DNA from: Ciona intestinalis
Lineage: Eukaryota; Chordata; Ascidiacea; Phlebobranchia; Cionidae
Reading direction: 5' to 3'
NCBI RefSeq assembly: GCF_000224145.3
Contig: NW_004190436.2
Coordinates: forward strand, 1 to 64,000
Length of the DNA: 64,000 bases
Part shown: piece after piece, positions 1 to 10,997 of the stretch
Layout: each line of letters starts with the position of its first letter
Numbering within the stretch: position 1 is the first letter of the stretch
The notes under the pieces: generated by a model
The model's input: only the letters and a program-made list of their open reading frames with translations
Database searches by the model: none
What the model was told of the DNA's origin: nothing
Program-made: the position numbers and the translations under genes

Positions 1-410
1 AAGGTAACAGCACTCCAAACATAGTCTTTTACCTGGTTTCGTAAAATGTTCACACTATAATACGGTGTTTCAATTTGGTGAAAAAGTTTCTTTCTTGTTT
101 ACTTCTTGGTGTTTAGCAAAACTGCTTTCTTAAAAAGCATTGTAAAAAGCAAGGCAAAAGTAGAAAATGGCAATAAACAAATTTCAATAACTAAACGCTA
201 ACAAATAATAAGTTTACTGTATAACATACCCAATAAAAAAATTTTTTTTTTTAAACAAATGCGTTAATCCGGATTTCGGAGAAATTATAATATAGTTCTG
301 CTTTCAGCATAGTTTCACTATGCTTGATTTTAAATTTGGTAAACAATCTGATCCATTTATTTGGCATGTTAAACTGGAAGCCATAAGAAACGACTAGTCA
401 TAATTCTAGG

Positions 411-735
411 TGCCACGGCAGATCTTTAGTGCCACGGCTTCTAAATTTTAGCGCCGCTACTTTTAAATTCAAGGTGCCACGACAAATATTTAGCTGCGGC
501 TTTAGTGCCACGGCTTCTAAATTTTAGCGCCACAATTTTAAATCCCAGGTGCCACGACAGATGTTTAGCCGCGGCTTTAGTGCCACGGCTTCTAAACTTT
601 AGCGCCGCAATTTTTAAATCCCAGGTGCCAAGACAGATATTTAGCTGCGGCTTTAGTAAATCCCAGGTGCCAAGACAGATATTTAGCTGCGGCTTTAGTA
701 AATCCAAGGTGCCACGACAGATATTTAGTACTGAG
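411..735. repeat. Degenerate minisatellite, units of about 45-80 bp
   Basis: Direct repeats of a unit built from GGTGCCACGACAGATATTTA, then GCTGCGGCTTTAGTGCCACG and TTCTAAATTTTAGCGCC. Full units are near 75-80 bp; the last units are shortened to about 45 bp. A separate unit recurs at 1030-1110. Open frames here are a by-product of the repeat and are not genes. Confidence 0.85.
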
Positions 736-1029
736 GCGTATCTTATATTTATTATAGCACCTTACGCGACCAAACCATATACAAAACTGCGGTTCACCTC
801 CACAAACTTGTCACACCCAAAAAGAGAGAAGGAAACGTGGCGAGCACATGACAAACACGTCACACACAGGAGTACACACGCGCGTTACAACAACAATAAT
901 AATAATACGGCGCCTTCTTTGCCTCGAGCGAGCTCGAGTTGGCGTGCAGGAAATACACTACAGCACGTTACATGTGGAACCACAACACCAAACAGCGCTA
1001 CAGTACCATGGTTTTTAAGCTTTGCGCTG

Positions 1030-1110
1030 TGGCCTCTAAATTCCAGGTGCCACGACAGATATTTAGCTGCCGCTTTAGTGCCACGGCTTCTAAATTTTAG
1101 CACCGCGGCA
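1030..1110. repeat. Isolated unit of the 411-735 minisatellite
   Basis: One more copy of the CCAGGTGCCACGACAGATAT ... TTCTAAATTTTAGCACC unit, about 300 bp beyond the main array. The DNA between holds no recognisable gene. Confidence 0.8.
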
Positions 1111-1607
1111 TCTTGAAAAATGGAAGTCATAGCTTCCAAACATTCTTTGTGGCACCTGGAACTCAATAGCTGTCGCCTCTATGGCTTCTAAAACATTCAC
1201 CGTGTCACCCGAAGTTTTGGCCTCTTTGAGCTATGGCTCTATATTCATTGTGGCAACTGGAATTTACACTGCAGCTTCTATATATACCGATTTAATGTTA
1301 TAAGGCGCAGAGATAAAAAGTTTAATCCCTTTTCCTGAATTGCGACATTTGGTTTACATTGCACAAGGCTAGCATTTAACCTAAAAACAAACAGGTAATT
1401 TACATACATCACGCAAAATACCTGAAGGTAATAGTAACTAACCCTTGACTGCCAACCCCTTACTAAACTAAGTCCTATATAGCCATCACTAACTCCTAAC
1501 CAAGAACTTTAAAAGTACCAGCTTCTAACACAGACTAACCTGTATCGTATCGGAGCATGCTTTACTTGTGTCCTTTTTGATATCCTCTAAACAAACAACA
1601 CATTGGG

Positions 1608-1657
1608 NNNNNNNNNNNNNNNNNNNNNNNNNNNNNNNNNNNNNNNNNNNNNNNNNN
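1608..1657. other. Assembly gap, 50 N
   Basis: Run of exactly 50 N, probably a placeholder length. The next copy of the duplicated block starts 28 bases after it. Confidence 0.99.
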
Positions 1658-1685
1658 GATGACATTTTTGTTTTGACAAAGTAAC

Positions 1686-2472
1686 ACATCCGGCGGTAGC
1701 GAAATATATCTGGCTTGGGGAGTGAATGCCCGCTAAAAGTGGGGAGAAAAGCCCGCCAATGTTAGTTACACGACATTTGATTGACGTTTATCCTTGCGCC
1801 TTCGAACCTTTTTCCTTTATTCTGCTCAGTGTAAAACAAAATGGTGGACAGTTTAAATGTGGTGTCAGCTTGATACGCTTATACATTAATTGAAACTTAT
1901 TACACCTTGGATACTATCCTTGGTTGGTTGCTTTATTGGGGTATATCCTTATATGATGTTGATCCGTAAAACAGTTAATTCCAAAAAATGTTTCTCACCA
2001 GAGATAGTTTGCTTATGTATTTCTCGTCTCACTAATACTCGTTATTTTGTCAGCGTCATTCGACTGCGTATTTTTACGTCGTATGCAATCTGGTAGCTTA
2101 TGATAATGTAAATGTTGTTGCCGACACCTTGTTTGAAACAGTGTCGCAGCAGTTTTACCTGTATTTTCAAAATTAACTTCGACAAAATTGCCCAATATTA
2201 AACACAAAAACCGCCCAATAAAAAAATTGCAACGCGTATTCGTGAGTAGCTGGCCATGTCCAGGTTGGTAGTTGGCCATGTTGGTAGCTGGCCATGTTGG
2301 TAGCTGGCCATGTTGGTAGCTGGCCATGTTGGTAGCTGGCCATGTTGGTAGCCGGCCATGTTGGTAGCTGGCCATGTCCATGTTGGTAGCTGGCCATGTC
2401 CATGTTGGTAGCTGGCCATGTCTATGTTGGTAGAGGGTGACCAGGGGACATGGCCACTTTAGCTTCCGACCC
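1686..2472. repeat. Duplicated block, copy 1, with GGCCATG minisatellite
   Basis: From ACATCCGGCGGTAGCG on, this matches 3384-4267 almost base for base at a constant offset of 1,698 until the minisatellite. At 2252-2431 it holds tandem units of GGCCATGTTGGTAGCT (16 bp) and a 22-bp variant with an extra CATGTC. A 68-codon open frame is identical in both copies but resembles nothing I know. Both copies end near TTAGCTTCCGACCCCGTCTC. Confidence 0.85.
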
Positions 2473-2476
2473 CGTC

Positions 2477-2905
2477 TCGCGTTGAGCCGTCGGTAGGCTC
2501 CGCAAAGCCGCCAACCGACTAAAGACTTCGGGACCATGTGCAGTGGTGAGGCCCAAGGGCTGGACGATCTTTGGACGATTCCCAAATCTATCATTTTCCG
2601 GATTTCAGCCTTCGCAATCTCTAGTTTTTCTGACAGTAGCCGTTTGTATGAAATGTTCCATTCCATGCTTTGGTAAATTGTGAGAACTAGGAAGCTGACA
2701 GTTGTGGGTAGGATGCCAATAACTGCATATACGGTACTGATAGCTCGTTTAACTGTGGTGAAACACGCCAAGATCTTCTAACTGTGTAGCCGTCAGGACG
2801 ATTGGAATGCAAAAGTTCGTTGCGCATGTCAATCACCAGTCGATGAGCCCTAAGAAAATCTGCGCCATCAGAGGCCGCAAAACGTCGGCTAGAACAAACT
2901 ACCAT
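2477..2905 (-). pseudogene. Ty3/gypsy pol fragment: end of protease and start of reverse transcriptase
   Basis: On the minus strand, 2863-2801 reads GADFLRAHRLVIDMRNELLH, the end of a gypsy-type aspartic protease. After a frame break, 2660-2477 encodes the start of the reverse transcriptase with the hallmark SSPWASPLHMVPK and a CGxYRRLNA-like segment (reads CGAYRRLNA). The frame is lost where the minisatellite block begins, so the catalytic part is absent. It is a dead, truncated retrotransposon piece. The family call rests on these motifs; the clade cannot be told. Confidence 0.8.
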
Positions 2906-3094
2906 TTAAACATTCCTTGTGGAAGGTGTAGCGTCACGTTCTTGTAACCGTACGTGGCTATTGAGCTGCCGTTCGCTGCTTACAGTGTTGCACCCTACCC
3001 TTATGTGTGACGTATTACAAGGTTTGCCGCGCCCGGTGGTTCCGACGTCCTGGCAGAAAAAAGTTTTCGATGCAATAGGCTACATGCACTTTCA

Positions 3095-3333
3095 CATCTT
3101 TCCGTCCGAACAACGAAGAAACTAATCGCCAAGAAATTTGTTTGGCACGGCTTGCGCAAATGAGTAGGGTTCGGGACAAAGCAATGCCAAAATTCAGCAA
3201 TATGTGCGTTTACCACTGCAAGAATACTTCTTCATCACGCTTTACGCATGTTAATATCGATCTGGTGGGGCCCCTGCCAAGATGTCAAGGCAAAGTCTAT
3301 TTGTTTACGATCGTTGACCGAGCCAAAAGCAAT
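3095..3333 (+). pseudogene. Ty3/gypsy integrase fragment
   Basis: On the plus strand, about 3102-3154 reads TTKKLIAKKFVWHGLRK, a typical integrase zinc-binding-region segment. After a frameshift, 3205-3333 reads through FTHVNIDLVGPLP and YLFTIVDRAKS, the start of the gypsy integrase catalytic core (first conserved Asp in DLVGPLP). It is cut by a gap at 3334. It faces the opposite way to the protease/RT fragment just upstream, so the two are not one intact element. Confidence 0.8.
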
Positions 3334-3383
3334 NNNNNNNNNNNNNNNNNNNNNNNNNNNNNNNNNNNNNNNNNNNNNNNNNN
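3334..3383. other. Assembly gap, 50 N
   Basis: Fifty N directly next to the start of the second copy of the duplicated block. Confidence 0.99.
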
Positions 3384-4267
3384 ACATCCGGCGGTAGCGA
3401 AAAATATCTGGCTTGGGGAGTGAATGCCCGCTAAAAGTGGGGAGAAAAGCCCGCCAATGTTAGTTACACGACATTTGATTGACGTTTATCCTTGCGCCTT
3501 CGAACCTTTTTCCTTTATTCTGCTCAGTGTAAAACAAAATGGTGGACAGTTTAAATGTGGTGTCAGCTTGATACGCTTATACATTAATTGAAACTTATTA
3601 CACCTTGGATACTATCCTTGGTTGGTTGCTTTATTGGGGTATATCCTTATATGATGTTGATCCGTAAAACAGTTAATTCCAAAAAATGTTTCTCACCAGA
3701 GATAGTTTGCTTATGTATTTCTCGTCTCACTAATACTCGTTATTTTGTCAGCGTCATTCGACTGCGTATTTTTACGTCGTATGCAATCTGGTAGCTTATG
3801 ATAATGTAAATGTTGTTGCCGACACCTTGTTTGAAACAGTGTCGCAGCAGTTTTACCTGTATTTTCAAAATTAACTTCGACAAAATTGCCCAATATTAAA
3901 CACAAAAACCGCCCAATAAAAAAATTGCAACGCGTATTCGTGAGTAGCTGGCCATGTCCAGGTTGGTAGTTGGCCATGTTGGTAGCTGGCCATGTTGGTA
4001 GCTGGCCATGTTGGTAGCTGGCCATGTTGGTAGCTGGCCATGTTGGTAGCCGGCCATTGTTGGTAGCTGGCCATGTCCATGTTGGTAGCTGGCCATGTCC
4101 ATGTTGGTAGTTGGCCATGTCCATGTTGGTAGCTGGCCATGTCCATGTTGGTAGTTGGCCATGTCCATGTTGGTAGCTGGCCATGTCCATGTTGGTAGCT
4201 GGCCATGTCCATGTTGGTAGAGGGTGGCCAGGGGACATGGACACTTTAGCTTCCGACCCCGTCTCCC
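3384..4267. repeat. Duplicated block, copy 2, with longer minisatellite
   Basis: Second copy of 1686-2472. The minisatellite (3949-4221) is longer here, mainly through more 22-bp GGCCATGTCCATGTTGGTAG units. The copies otherwise differ at very few positions in the first 560 bp, pointing to a recent duplication or to a duplicated contig end. Confidence 0.85.
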
Positions 4268-4333
4268 CCCACTCTACTATATCTCTACGAACATTGATTG
4301 TGTCTGCATTTCGCTACGACAAATACGCTGCAT

Positions 4334-4479
4334 AAAGGTGGCTGTACACAGTATCCGGCGTGCGAATTTGCTTACGAAGTCGTATGCAAACCCATTACCG
4401 AGTTCCGCATGCGGCAGGGAAATCCGTACAAAACAGACAAAACGGACGAATTCCGGATACTGTGTACACCCACCTTAAA
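4334..4479. mobile_element. Short foldback element (MITE)
   Basis: AAGGTGGCTGTACACAGTAT at 4336 is matched in inverted orientation by ATACTGTGTACACCCACCTT ending at 4477, giving arms of about 24 bp (one mismatch) around a 95-bp core. Size and structure fit a non-autonomous DNA transposon. No clear target duplication was seen. Confidence 0.75.
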
Positions 4480-4550
4480 TAGGGTTTTATCATTGAAAGG
4501 CTTGAAGCAGTCTAACTAAACTGTGAAATGAGCTTCAGGACCATAAGACA

Positions 4551-4745
4551 AGTATAGTAGGGCGGAGGAAGAAGGGTCACCTTTAGCACATATAATATTC
4601 AAAGGTCTTGATCGTGTTTTAAGAAATTATTTAAACAATTACATTTTTTTTAAAAAGCTTTAAATGTTTTTATAGTTTACGACCAAGTGAGACGAGAAAA
4701 TAGAATGAAAAGGTGTCCCATGTTTCTCTACCTTACTAAATAGTT
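4551..4745. mobile_element. MITE of the GTGGGGGAAGATGGGACA family
   Basis: About 190 bp bounded by TAGTAGGGCGGAGGAAGAAG and its inverted counterpart AAAGGTGTCCCATGTTTCTC..CTA. The internal ATCGTGTTTTAA and GACGAGAAAATAGAATGAAA blocks recur in every copy of this family in the window. Diverged copy. Confidence 0.8.
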
Positions 4746-5476
4746 TATAACGGTCTAGAAAACGACAACTTATGAGTTCATGTGAGTAAAACAAGTTTAA
4801 TGTTATCTTGTCTACTTCTAATTACTTTTTGAGCCTAAATTATATTGTAATCTGCGTGTATAAATCCCTTTTTATCGTCGGCTATATATGAGTTCTGCTC
4901 GCGCCCTTCCTGATCATCTATATGTTTACCTTTAGAATATTTAGAACACAGGCTAATAATTACCAGCCCTTCTCGTTTATAACCAACCGAGCTTTGTTAC
5001 GCTTAGGTTAGGGGATAATTTTAAACGACCTAATTTATATTTTGCTCGGACCTGCGTTTTGTAGAAATTTGTTGTCACCGAAGCACAACAGAGAGATTTG
5101 ATTGGTCAAAGAAAGAGGATGACTGATGGGGTACCAGACTGCGTATAAAAAAGCACTCTACCACAAATAAGTTTTACCTGTCGTTTATTTTGGTTTGATG
5201 GAGGTTAATGTATTATTGTCCGAGTTGTCGTTTTACATTGTTATGATTTAGAAAACATAATCATTCGTAACAACAGTTTATCATCTTGTAGGATAGCGTT
5301 AAATATAACTTGACACATATAGTTAGGTAAGACAACGTCTATATGAAATTATTAAAGGGCACAGTTCAGTAAAGTGTATCACTTCCGTTTCTCGCAACAC
5401 AAGATATAAACTTTCGCAAACTCAACAACAGAACAAAATTCCAAAGGCCTTCAAAGCATTGATAGCTAAATGGAAT
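4746..5476. other. Gene-free AT-rich stretch
   Basis: No exon or repeat could be assigned. GCGTATAAAAAAGC at about 5142, about 50 bp downstream of GATTGGTC, looks like a TATA/CCAAT arrangement, but no coding sequence follows on the plus strand, so it is not called a promoter. The interval may carry the 3' UTR of the SLC26 gene, which ends at 5477 on the minus strand. Confidence 0.4.
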
Positions 5477-8400
5477 CTAGAGTCTAGTTGTTTTATTATT
5501 TGAGTCGTGATTAGTTTTTAATGACGCTCTTGAGTGCCACCACGTGACTGCGTCATGCACTGATACAAAAATGACGTCATCACCAAATTTTGACAAAAAT
5601 CCGCCGACTGTAAGAATGTGGAAGACTTCGCCTGGAATAGATTACGGATTTAGTTGCTTTAGCTTAGTAATTCGGCCAGTTCAATGTGTTTACAAGATGT
5701 TACATCGATAATACATAAAAACAAAAAAATCTTGCCAGAGAAATATTGCCCACAAAATTTACATACGTGGTAACTCGTAATCCAGCACGAGGTGTTTAAT
5801 GGTACAACCGTGGTATAACGACTGCCCAGCGACGCGAAGGTAAATAAGTTACATTCATTCATTCAAAAGTATTTTACTTAAAAAAAAGAATAGGCAACTT
5901 ACTGCAGACGTTAGCAAGAAGCATTTTTATCTCCAATGTCTCGTAATCTTCAAACATCTAAAAACGGTATAACACATCATCAAAGCTTATAAAAACATTT
6001 TCGCCAGGACGCAAAAAATTGCAATAAGATGGGTTAACAGGTTTGTGTAAAAGTATATATAATAGGATTGGGAAAATGGGACACATTTTCATTCTATTTT
6101 GTCTTCCCATCAGGTAGTAAACATAAACTATTAAAGAATTAAAAAAACGTATCTTCACGACTCTCATGAAACGTTGTTAATTGTTTAAAACACGATGAGG
6201 ATATTTGGACATTATGTGCTAAAAGTGACATTCTTGTCCCACGGAATATGTAAGAAATGCTACGTGTTTGCGCGAATCAATTAACGTGGTATAAGTTGTT
6301 ATTATTTATCTATACATATGATGCTGTTGTTCATATTCTTCGTTTTACCTTTATTAAAAATTTTACACCCGGGCCGTCCATAAAGTTTATTTGGCCACAG
6401 TCAATCACAATACATTTCACTCGTACTGATTTCGTTCTTTCTGCCTCCGCAACAGCGGCACCTAATCCATCTGTGTGAAAATAAGGATGAGACTTTATAC
6501 ACGATTTCGTAATATCGTTTATGTGTTACAAATTTCAAACAAAGTTTGGTATTAAATGAATGTAACTTATTTAGACTTGCATGGCGGGAAAATAATTCAT
6601 ACACCCAATCTTAGCTTACGAGTTACCATATATGTAACTTTGTAAATTTTTTTTGTGTGTGTGGTGGGGGTTCTTTTTTATATAATGTTAGCTGACAATT
6701 TAGACAATCTATAAGATTACTGTTTTGGAACATTTTTCAGATTGTTTTTATATAATCCAATTACTTCTACTGAGATCTTGACTGCCCATTTCTATGTCCA
6801 TCTCACTAGTTGAATTGTTTTCACTGATTTCGATCACGCTGATGTTTTCCATAATCTGCATGGGATATTTTACTTCAGTTTAATGTGGTAGCGTAAGGTT
6901 TTTGTATGAAGTGGCACAGTATAAGTCTGAGTTGCCCTAAAGTTTTGGGTTATTTGTATTAGATAGGAATGAGTGCCATTAATAATCTTTTTATTATTTA
7001 ACATTTGCTTTCATGTAGTTTGCTGTGAATTCACGAGAGGACCCTTCTTGCCGTATTTTACCTTTACCGATAATTGGTCTTCGTCGCGCGTGTAACGTTT
7101 TCGACCGAACCGGTATTGAACAAAACCGACAGCTCTCGTTGTGCAGCTAACATAGTGGTATTGCGGTAAAACTTTGTTAGAACTTCGTGTTAAATGTTGA
7201 CATGCCTTTTTATGGCATCTACTTTTATGTATACGTTATTACATTACTAATTAAGAAAGCCTACATAAAACCTGGTCTTTATAGCTGTAGGTTCAGAGTA
7301 TCTGGATACTAGTTGCTATATATGGGCCCCATCTTTCCCCACCCATATACAAACAACTTGAAAAGTTTAGTATGAGCTAAGTCTACAAACATACCTCCTT
7401 TTGCATTTCTAATATTGCTTTCTTCCTAATCATATCAAGCTTCTTTTTCCTTGTTAAATCCTTGGCAAGGTCGACTCCGCTACATCTTGTAAGGGCTCGT
7501 GCGAAAAATTGCTTGTTAGCGTAATGTAAAGCTCCTCTGAATGCAAGAACAACAACTTCCTTGTTCTCGTTCTCCTACAATATATGTTGCCATGTTTTAA
7601 ATACAAATTATTTTGATTGTGTAAATCAACAGGCTTGCCGGTAAACTCTCCAACTCAGTAGTCCCTTATAAGTTGTCTGATTTTTCAGTCACATATTACA
7701 AAAAAATGAAAAAATGAATACCCTTACGTCTTACATAAGTGGTAACTCATATATTCCCCAAGAGGTGTATATGAAACAGAACACCCGTGTTTTGACGACT
7801 GTCATTGCCCTGCTGCGCGAGGATAAACAAGTTACATTCATTCAAATAGAGTTACCGAGTTTGGAAACGATCCAGCTTTTCTGTACACTTCCGTATCTTT
7901 AACTTGAGTTATTTTTTCCGCTGCTACAATTTGTGTTCTAATGACAACCGCAAAAAGAGACATCAATATCCCAACTACCAAACCTGCTGTCTGTAACAAG
8001 ATAAAATGATCTTATTATCAAACCAATACCTCTGACTCTTGGCCGAAACACAGTATTATTCTACTATATATATTAGGGTGGGGGAAGATGGGACACCTTT
8101 TCATTCTATTTTCTCGTCTTATTTGGAGAAAACAAAGAACATTTAAGAAATATATATGGGACTCCCATTCACCGTTGTTAATTGTTTAAAACACGGCCAA
8201 GATATTTGGATAATATGTGCTAAAGGTGTCATGTATTTTTGCACTCTACTGCACAACCAATACCTATAACTACAACAGTTTTTATCTTGGCAGAAACACA
8301 CTACATTATTCTATACCATGTAATGTCAAGATTTGTCTGTGTACTTTAAAGGCTACAATCTCTTGGTAAAATATACGTTCTATCTTCTATATTAACTTAA

Positions 8401-8548
8401 TGCTTACCACATCCAAAAATACGGTCGCCAACATTGTAACTATCCAAACCAATGCATCAAGTTTACTAATTCTCCACATCGGCGGTAAATCCAAAGCTTG
8501 CTTAAGCATTCCTTTGATTGCTACGACCACGATAGATGCTAGACAAGC
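5477..8548 (-). CDS. SLC26-family anion transporter, C-terminal part (7 exons)
   Basis: Predicted solute carrier 26 (SulP) anion transporter or exchanger of the plasma membrane. Minus-strand exons in order: 8548-8408, 7990-7856, 7574-7395, 6855-6771, 6470-6349, 5957-5903, 5631-5477 (stop TAG). All have GT/AG borders and phases agree: 873 nt, 290 residues. Residues 1-47 read KGMLKQALDLPPMWRISKLD then IVTMLATVFLDV, and 48-67 GLVVGILMSLFAVVIRTQ, the last membrane helices of the family. The STAS domain follows: VVVLAFRGALHYANKQFF, a variable acidic loop (exon 4), CIVIDCGQINFMDGPGVKFL, and VFHILTVGGF..VSVHDAV. SLC26 proteins are usually 650-750 residues, so about 450 N-terminal residues are missing. 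Exons further upstream were sought to 16 kb and not found. Family call is firm; the subtype is not. Confidence 0.85.
5750..5866 (+). repeat. SINE 3' part
   Basis: Matches the SINE tail (TGGTAACTCGTAATCCAGCA ... AAGTTACATTCATTCATTC). It lies antisense in the last SLC26 intron. Confidence 0.85.
6060..6241. mobile_element. MITE of the GTGGGGGAAGATGGGACA family
   Basis: Starts TAGGATTGGGAAAATGGGAC, carries TTGTTAATTGTTTAAAACAC and ends with GTGACATTCTTGTCCCAC. Diverged copy, in an SLC26 intron. Confidence 0.8.
7720..7847 (+). repeat. SINE 3' part
   Basis: AAGTGGTAACTC ... GTATATGAAACAGAACACCC ... GATAAACAAGTTACATTCAT. Partial copy lying antisense in an SLC26 intron. Confidence 0.85.
8074..8256. 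mobile_element. MITE of the GTGGGGGAAGATGGGACA family
   Basis: Arm TAGGGTGGGGGAAGATGGGA at 8074, internal TTTAAAACACGGCCAAGATA, far arm eroded. Lies in the SLC26 intron between 7991 and 8407. Confidence 0.85.
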
Positions 8549-9213
8549 CTGTGTAAAATAACACCATATTATCCCTTGCTACTGTTAGATTTTCAGCAGA
8601 CAGGAATGGAACGACTTGGAATTAATGGGAACTAAAGTCAAAGTTTATAATGTCTGTTCTATGTGACGTCACACCAGCCGTGGCGTCATTAGTGCAAATA
8701 TAAGTGAGGACTCGAAAAGGATACCATATTTATTTAAAAAGAAAATTTAGGTTGTAGATTTAGATCAGTAAGGCTTATACCTGCACACCAATAATAAAAT
8801 TTGACTTCAGTTCCCGATTAGGTGTTTAGGGCGTTTTCCAAGTCAATTCGCGTATCATATATGTTTTGCCCAACGTTAGTAAGACCGTTAGTAAGATGTG
8901 TTTTCGGCACTGGCTTAATTTACTAGGATTAGGCGTACTATCAAGGTTTCCCGTCTTTTATGCTTCTGGACTGATTGCTGCGTGGCGGGCGCTTTCTGTT
9001 TCTTGCTTACATGTTTGAGCCCTATGGATACAGCTATAGTTCTCGTTGGACTGTTTCTCGGTATGGTTGTATTAGAGACCGCTCTTATGTGAATGAAAGT
9101 CGTCAAGTTAATGCGTAAGTGTTTAGCTTCGTTTATTATAATATATATTTATATTCTATTGTCGCCAACCTAGTTGATACTATCTGTATGTGCATTTGTT
9201 ATTAAACTAAAGT

Positions 9214-9861
9214 TTTGGTCCGGCGTCGTGGCTCAGTGGTGTAGGCGTCTGCATCGAGAACCGAAGGGCCCCGGTTCGATGCTCGACGGCGGTACTAATA
9301 CTGATCGGCGTATGTGTCCTTGGGCAAGACACTTAACGGACATTGCTCCAACCCAGCGGTCACTTATGGGTTGTCCAAATTACAGTCATACACAGGAAAA
9401 AACAAACAATTACCCACAAAGTTGCATATATGTGGTGACTCGCTGCCCAGACGAGGATAAACCTTCTGTGGAAGTGCGTCCGGTTGTGACGTTGTGAGTA
9501 CGAGTGTAGTTCTCGAATGATGTTCGCGAATCGTGTGAGAACGAGTTCGCAGAAATAGTCCGCAGATGGAGTCCTATATATACGGGTCAAGAATCGGGAC
9601 AAAAAACGGAACTTGGTCGGACCGGAGAACGAGTTCGCAGAAATAGTCCGCAGATGGAGTCCTACGGGTCAAGAATCGGGACAAAAAACGGGACTTGGTC
9701 GGAACGGAGAACGAGTTCGCAGAAATAGTCTGCAGATGGAGTCCTATATATACGGGTCAAGAATCGGGACAAAAAACGGGACTTGATCGGAACACTGGAG
9801 TCGGAACATGAAAACAAGAACTTCACTACCGCGAGCACGTCACTTCCGGACGTACAAGGGT
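9214..9861 (+). repeat. Long-form tRNA-derived SINE with internal tandem array
   Basis: Head GTCCGGCGTCGTGGCTCAGT (box-A-like) and GGTTCGATGCTC (box-B-like), then the SINE body (GTGTCCTTGGGCAAGACACT). Instead of the usual ATTC tail it runs into AGACGAGGATAAACC..GAAGTGCGTCCG and three tandem units starting at about 9537, 9625 and 9707 (82-88 bp, GAGAACGAGTTCGCAGAAAT...). It continues to CGTCACTTCCGGACGTACAA and is cut by the gap at 9862. A shorter relative with one unit lies at 33226-33650. Confidence 0.8.
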
Positions 9862-9911
9862 NNNNNNNNNNNNNNNNNNNNNNNNNNNNNNNNNNNNNNN
9901 NNNNNNNNNNN
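9862..9911. other. Assembly gap, 50 N
   Basis: Gap interrupting the tail of the long-form SINE. Confidence 0.99.
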
Positions 9912-10086
9912 TGGAGTTTTCGTGCAATGGGGTGACTCGCTCAGTGTGCACTTACCGCTAGACGGCGTAACGGATCAGTCTAAAATTTTCGTGCTTTCTG
10001 CACTCTGCAGCTGTGCTACATTAACGCGGTGAAAGAGATTATTTTACAGTTTGTTTAGAACAGGTTTTAAGAAATTATTTATAAAT

Positions 10087-10570
10087 ATGCCAACCAACTG
10101 CTGTGTCCCTAAATGGGGAAGTAGAATTGGTCGACGAAATGTATGGATCCAAACAATTAAAAGGGCCACCAAGAAGGGAACAGACATGGATTGGTATCCA
10201 ACAGAGAACGATGTTGTCTGTTATCATCACTTTAATAAAAACTGATTATAAGCCAAAGTTGTGCGATGGTAAGTGCTGTGATATCACTTACTATGCCTAT
10301 TGCGTAATGGAAATTTGTGTTTTAACCTTTCTCGCTAATAATAGCCTTAATAACTACTGCATTGTACAAATATTTGTTTATAAAGTTAGATTGACAAACT
10401 ATAACCAATAACTGTCTTTCAGCAATGGTGCAGAGAAAACTGAAAGATGGTGTAATTCATCCATTCAACAGCCTAAGTCTAATGATTTGAACTCAGAGAA
10501 TATCATTGTAAATTTTGATGAACTTTTGGAAAGTGCCGAGCAGATAGTAACAGTACAAGAAAATGATGTC
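10087..10570 (+). pseudogene. Decayed THAP-domain gene
   Basis: 10087 starts MPTNCCVPKWGSR..GRRN then IKRATKKGTDMDWYPTEND and VVCYHHFNKN, which follows the THAP zinc-finger layout (C-x2-4-C ... W ... CxxHF). The second metal cysteine appears as Trp (VPKW). A one-base frame change then gives DYKPKLCDG before a donor-like GTAAGT at 10267. A likely second exon from 10424 gives VQRKLKDGVIHPFN, fitting the conserved THAP end, and after another frame change FDELLESAEQIVTVQENDVG to a stop near 10582. Two frameshifts and a lost ligand mean it is probably dead. THAP genes are often transposase-derived. Confidence 0.65.
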
Positions 10571-10997
10571 GGTGAATGTTAAGAAACTCAGTTATGGATT
10601 ATGAGCCAACCAGTGCCGTTACTTTTGTAGATGCTGATTGTCAATGCACAATACTCACACAACAACAACTGAATTTGCTTCGTTAAGTTTAATATATACT
10701 TATAAAGGTATTTTCAGTATTTAAGTAATTTGTTTTACACTAATTACCAATTTAAAGTGTTTCTTTGTGTATTTTTTAAAAATAATAATAAAAAGTGATG
10801 ATCGTTTAATGAGTCGTAACTATATTTATCCATCGTATATGTAAAACACCGCATGCAGTTCAAACAAACTGGTAGAAATTAGACTGATCTGCTACGCACC
10901 TAGCGGCGAAATAATTTAAATTTCTATGGGAGAGTTACCCCATTCCGGCATTACCAAGCCGGGTGATTGTGCGCTTCTGGTGGGAGTGTGTGGCGAC

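Noticed and set aside
1890..2096. 68-codon plus-strand frame, repeated identically at 3588-3794
   Set aside because: It is identical only because the whole block is duplicated; there is no similarity to known proteins and no gene signals.
2173..2419. Frames rich in YQHGQLPTW-type repeats
   Set aside because: Translation of the GGCCATG minisatellite in several frames; not a protein.
5142..5160. TATA-box-like GCGTATAAAAAAGC with upstream CCAAT-like box
   Set aside because: No coding sequence follows on this strand.
9010..9115. Plus-strand frame YMFEPYGYSYSSRW.. to a stop
   Set aside because: Short, with a stop just upstream and no recognisable family; next to a SINE, probably chance or transposon debris.
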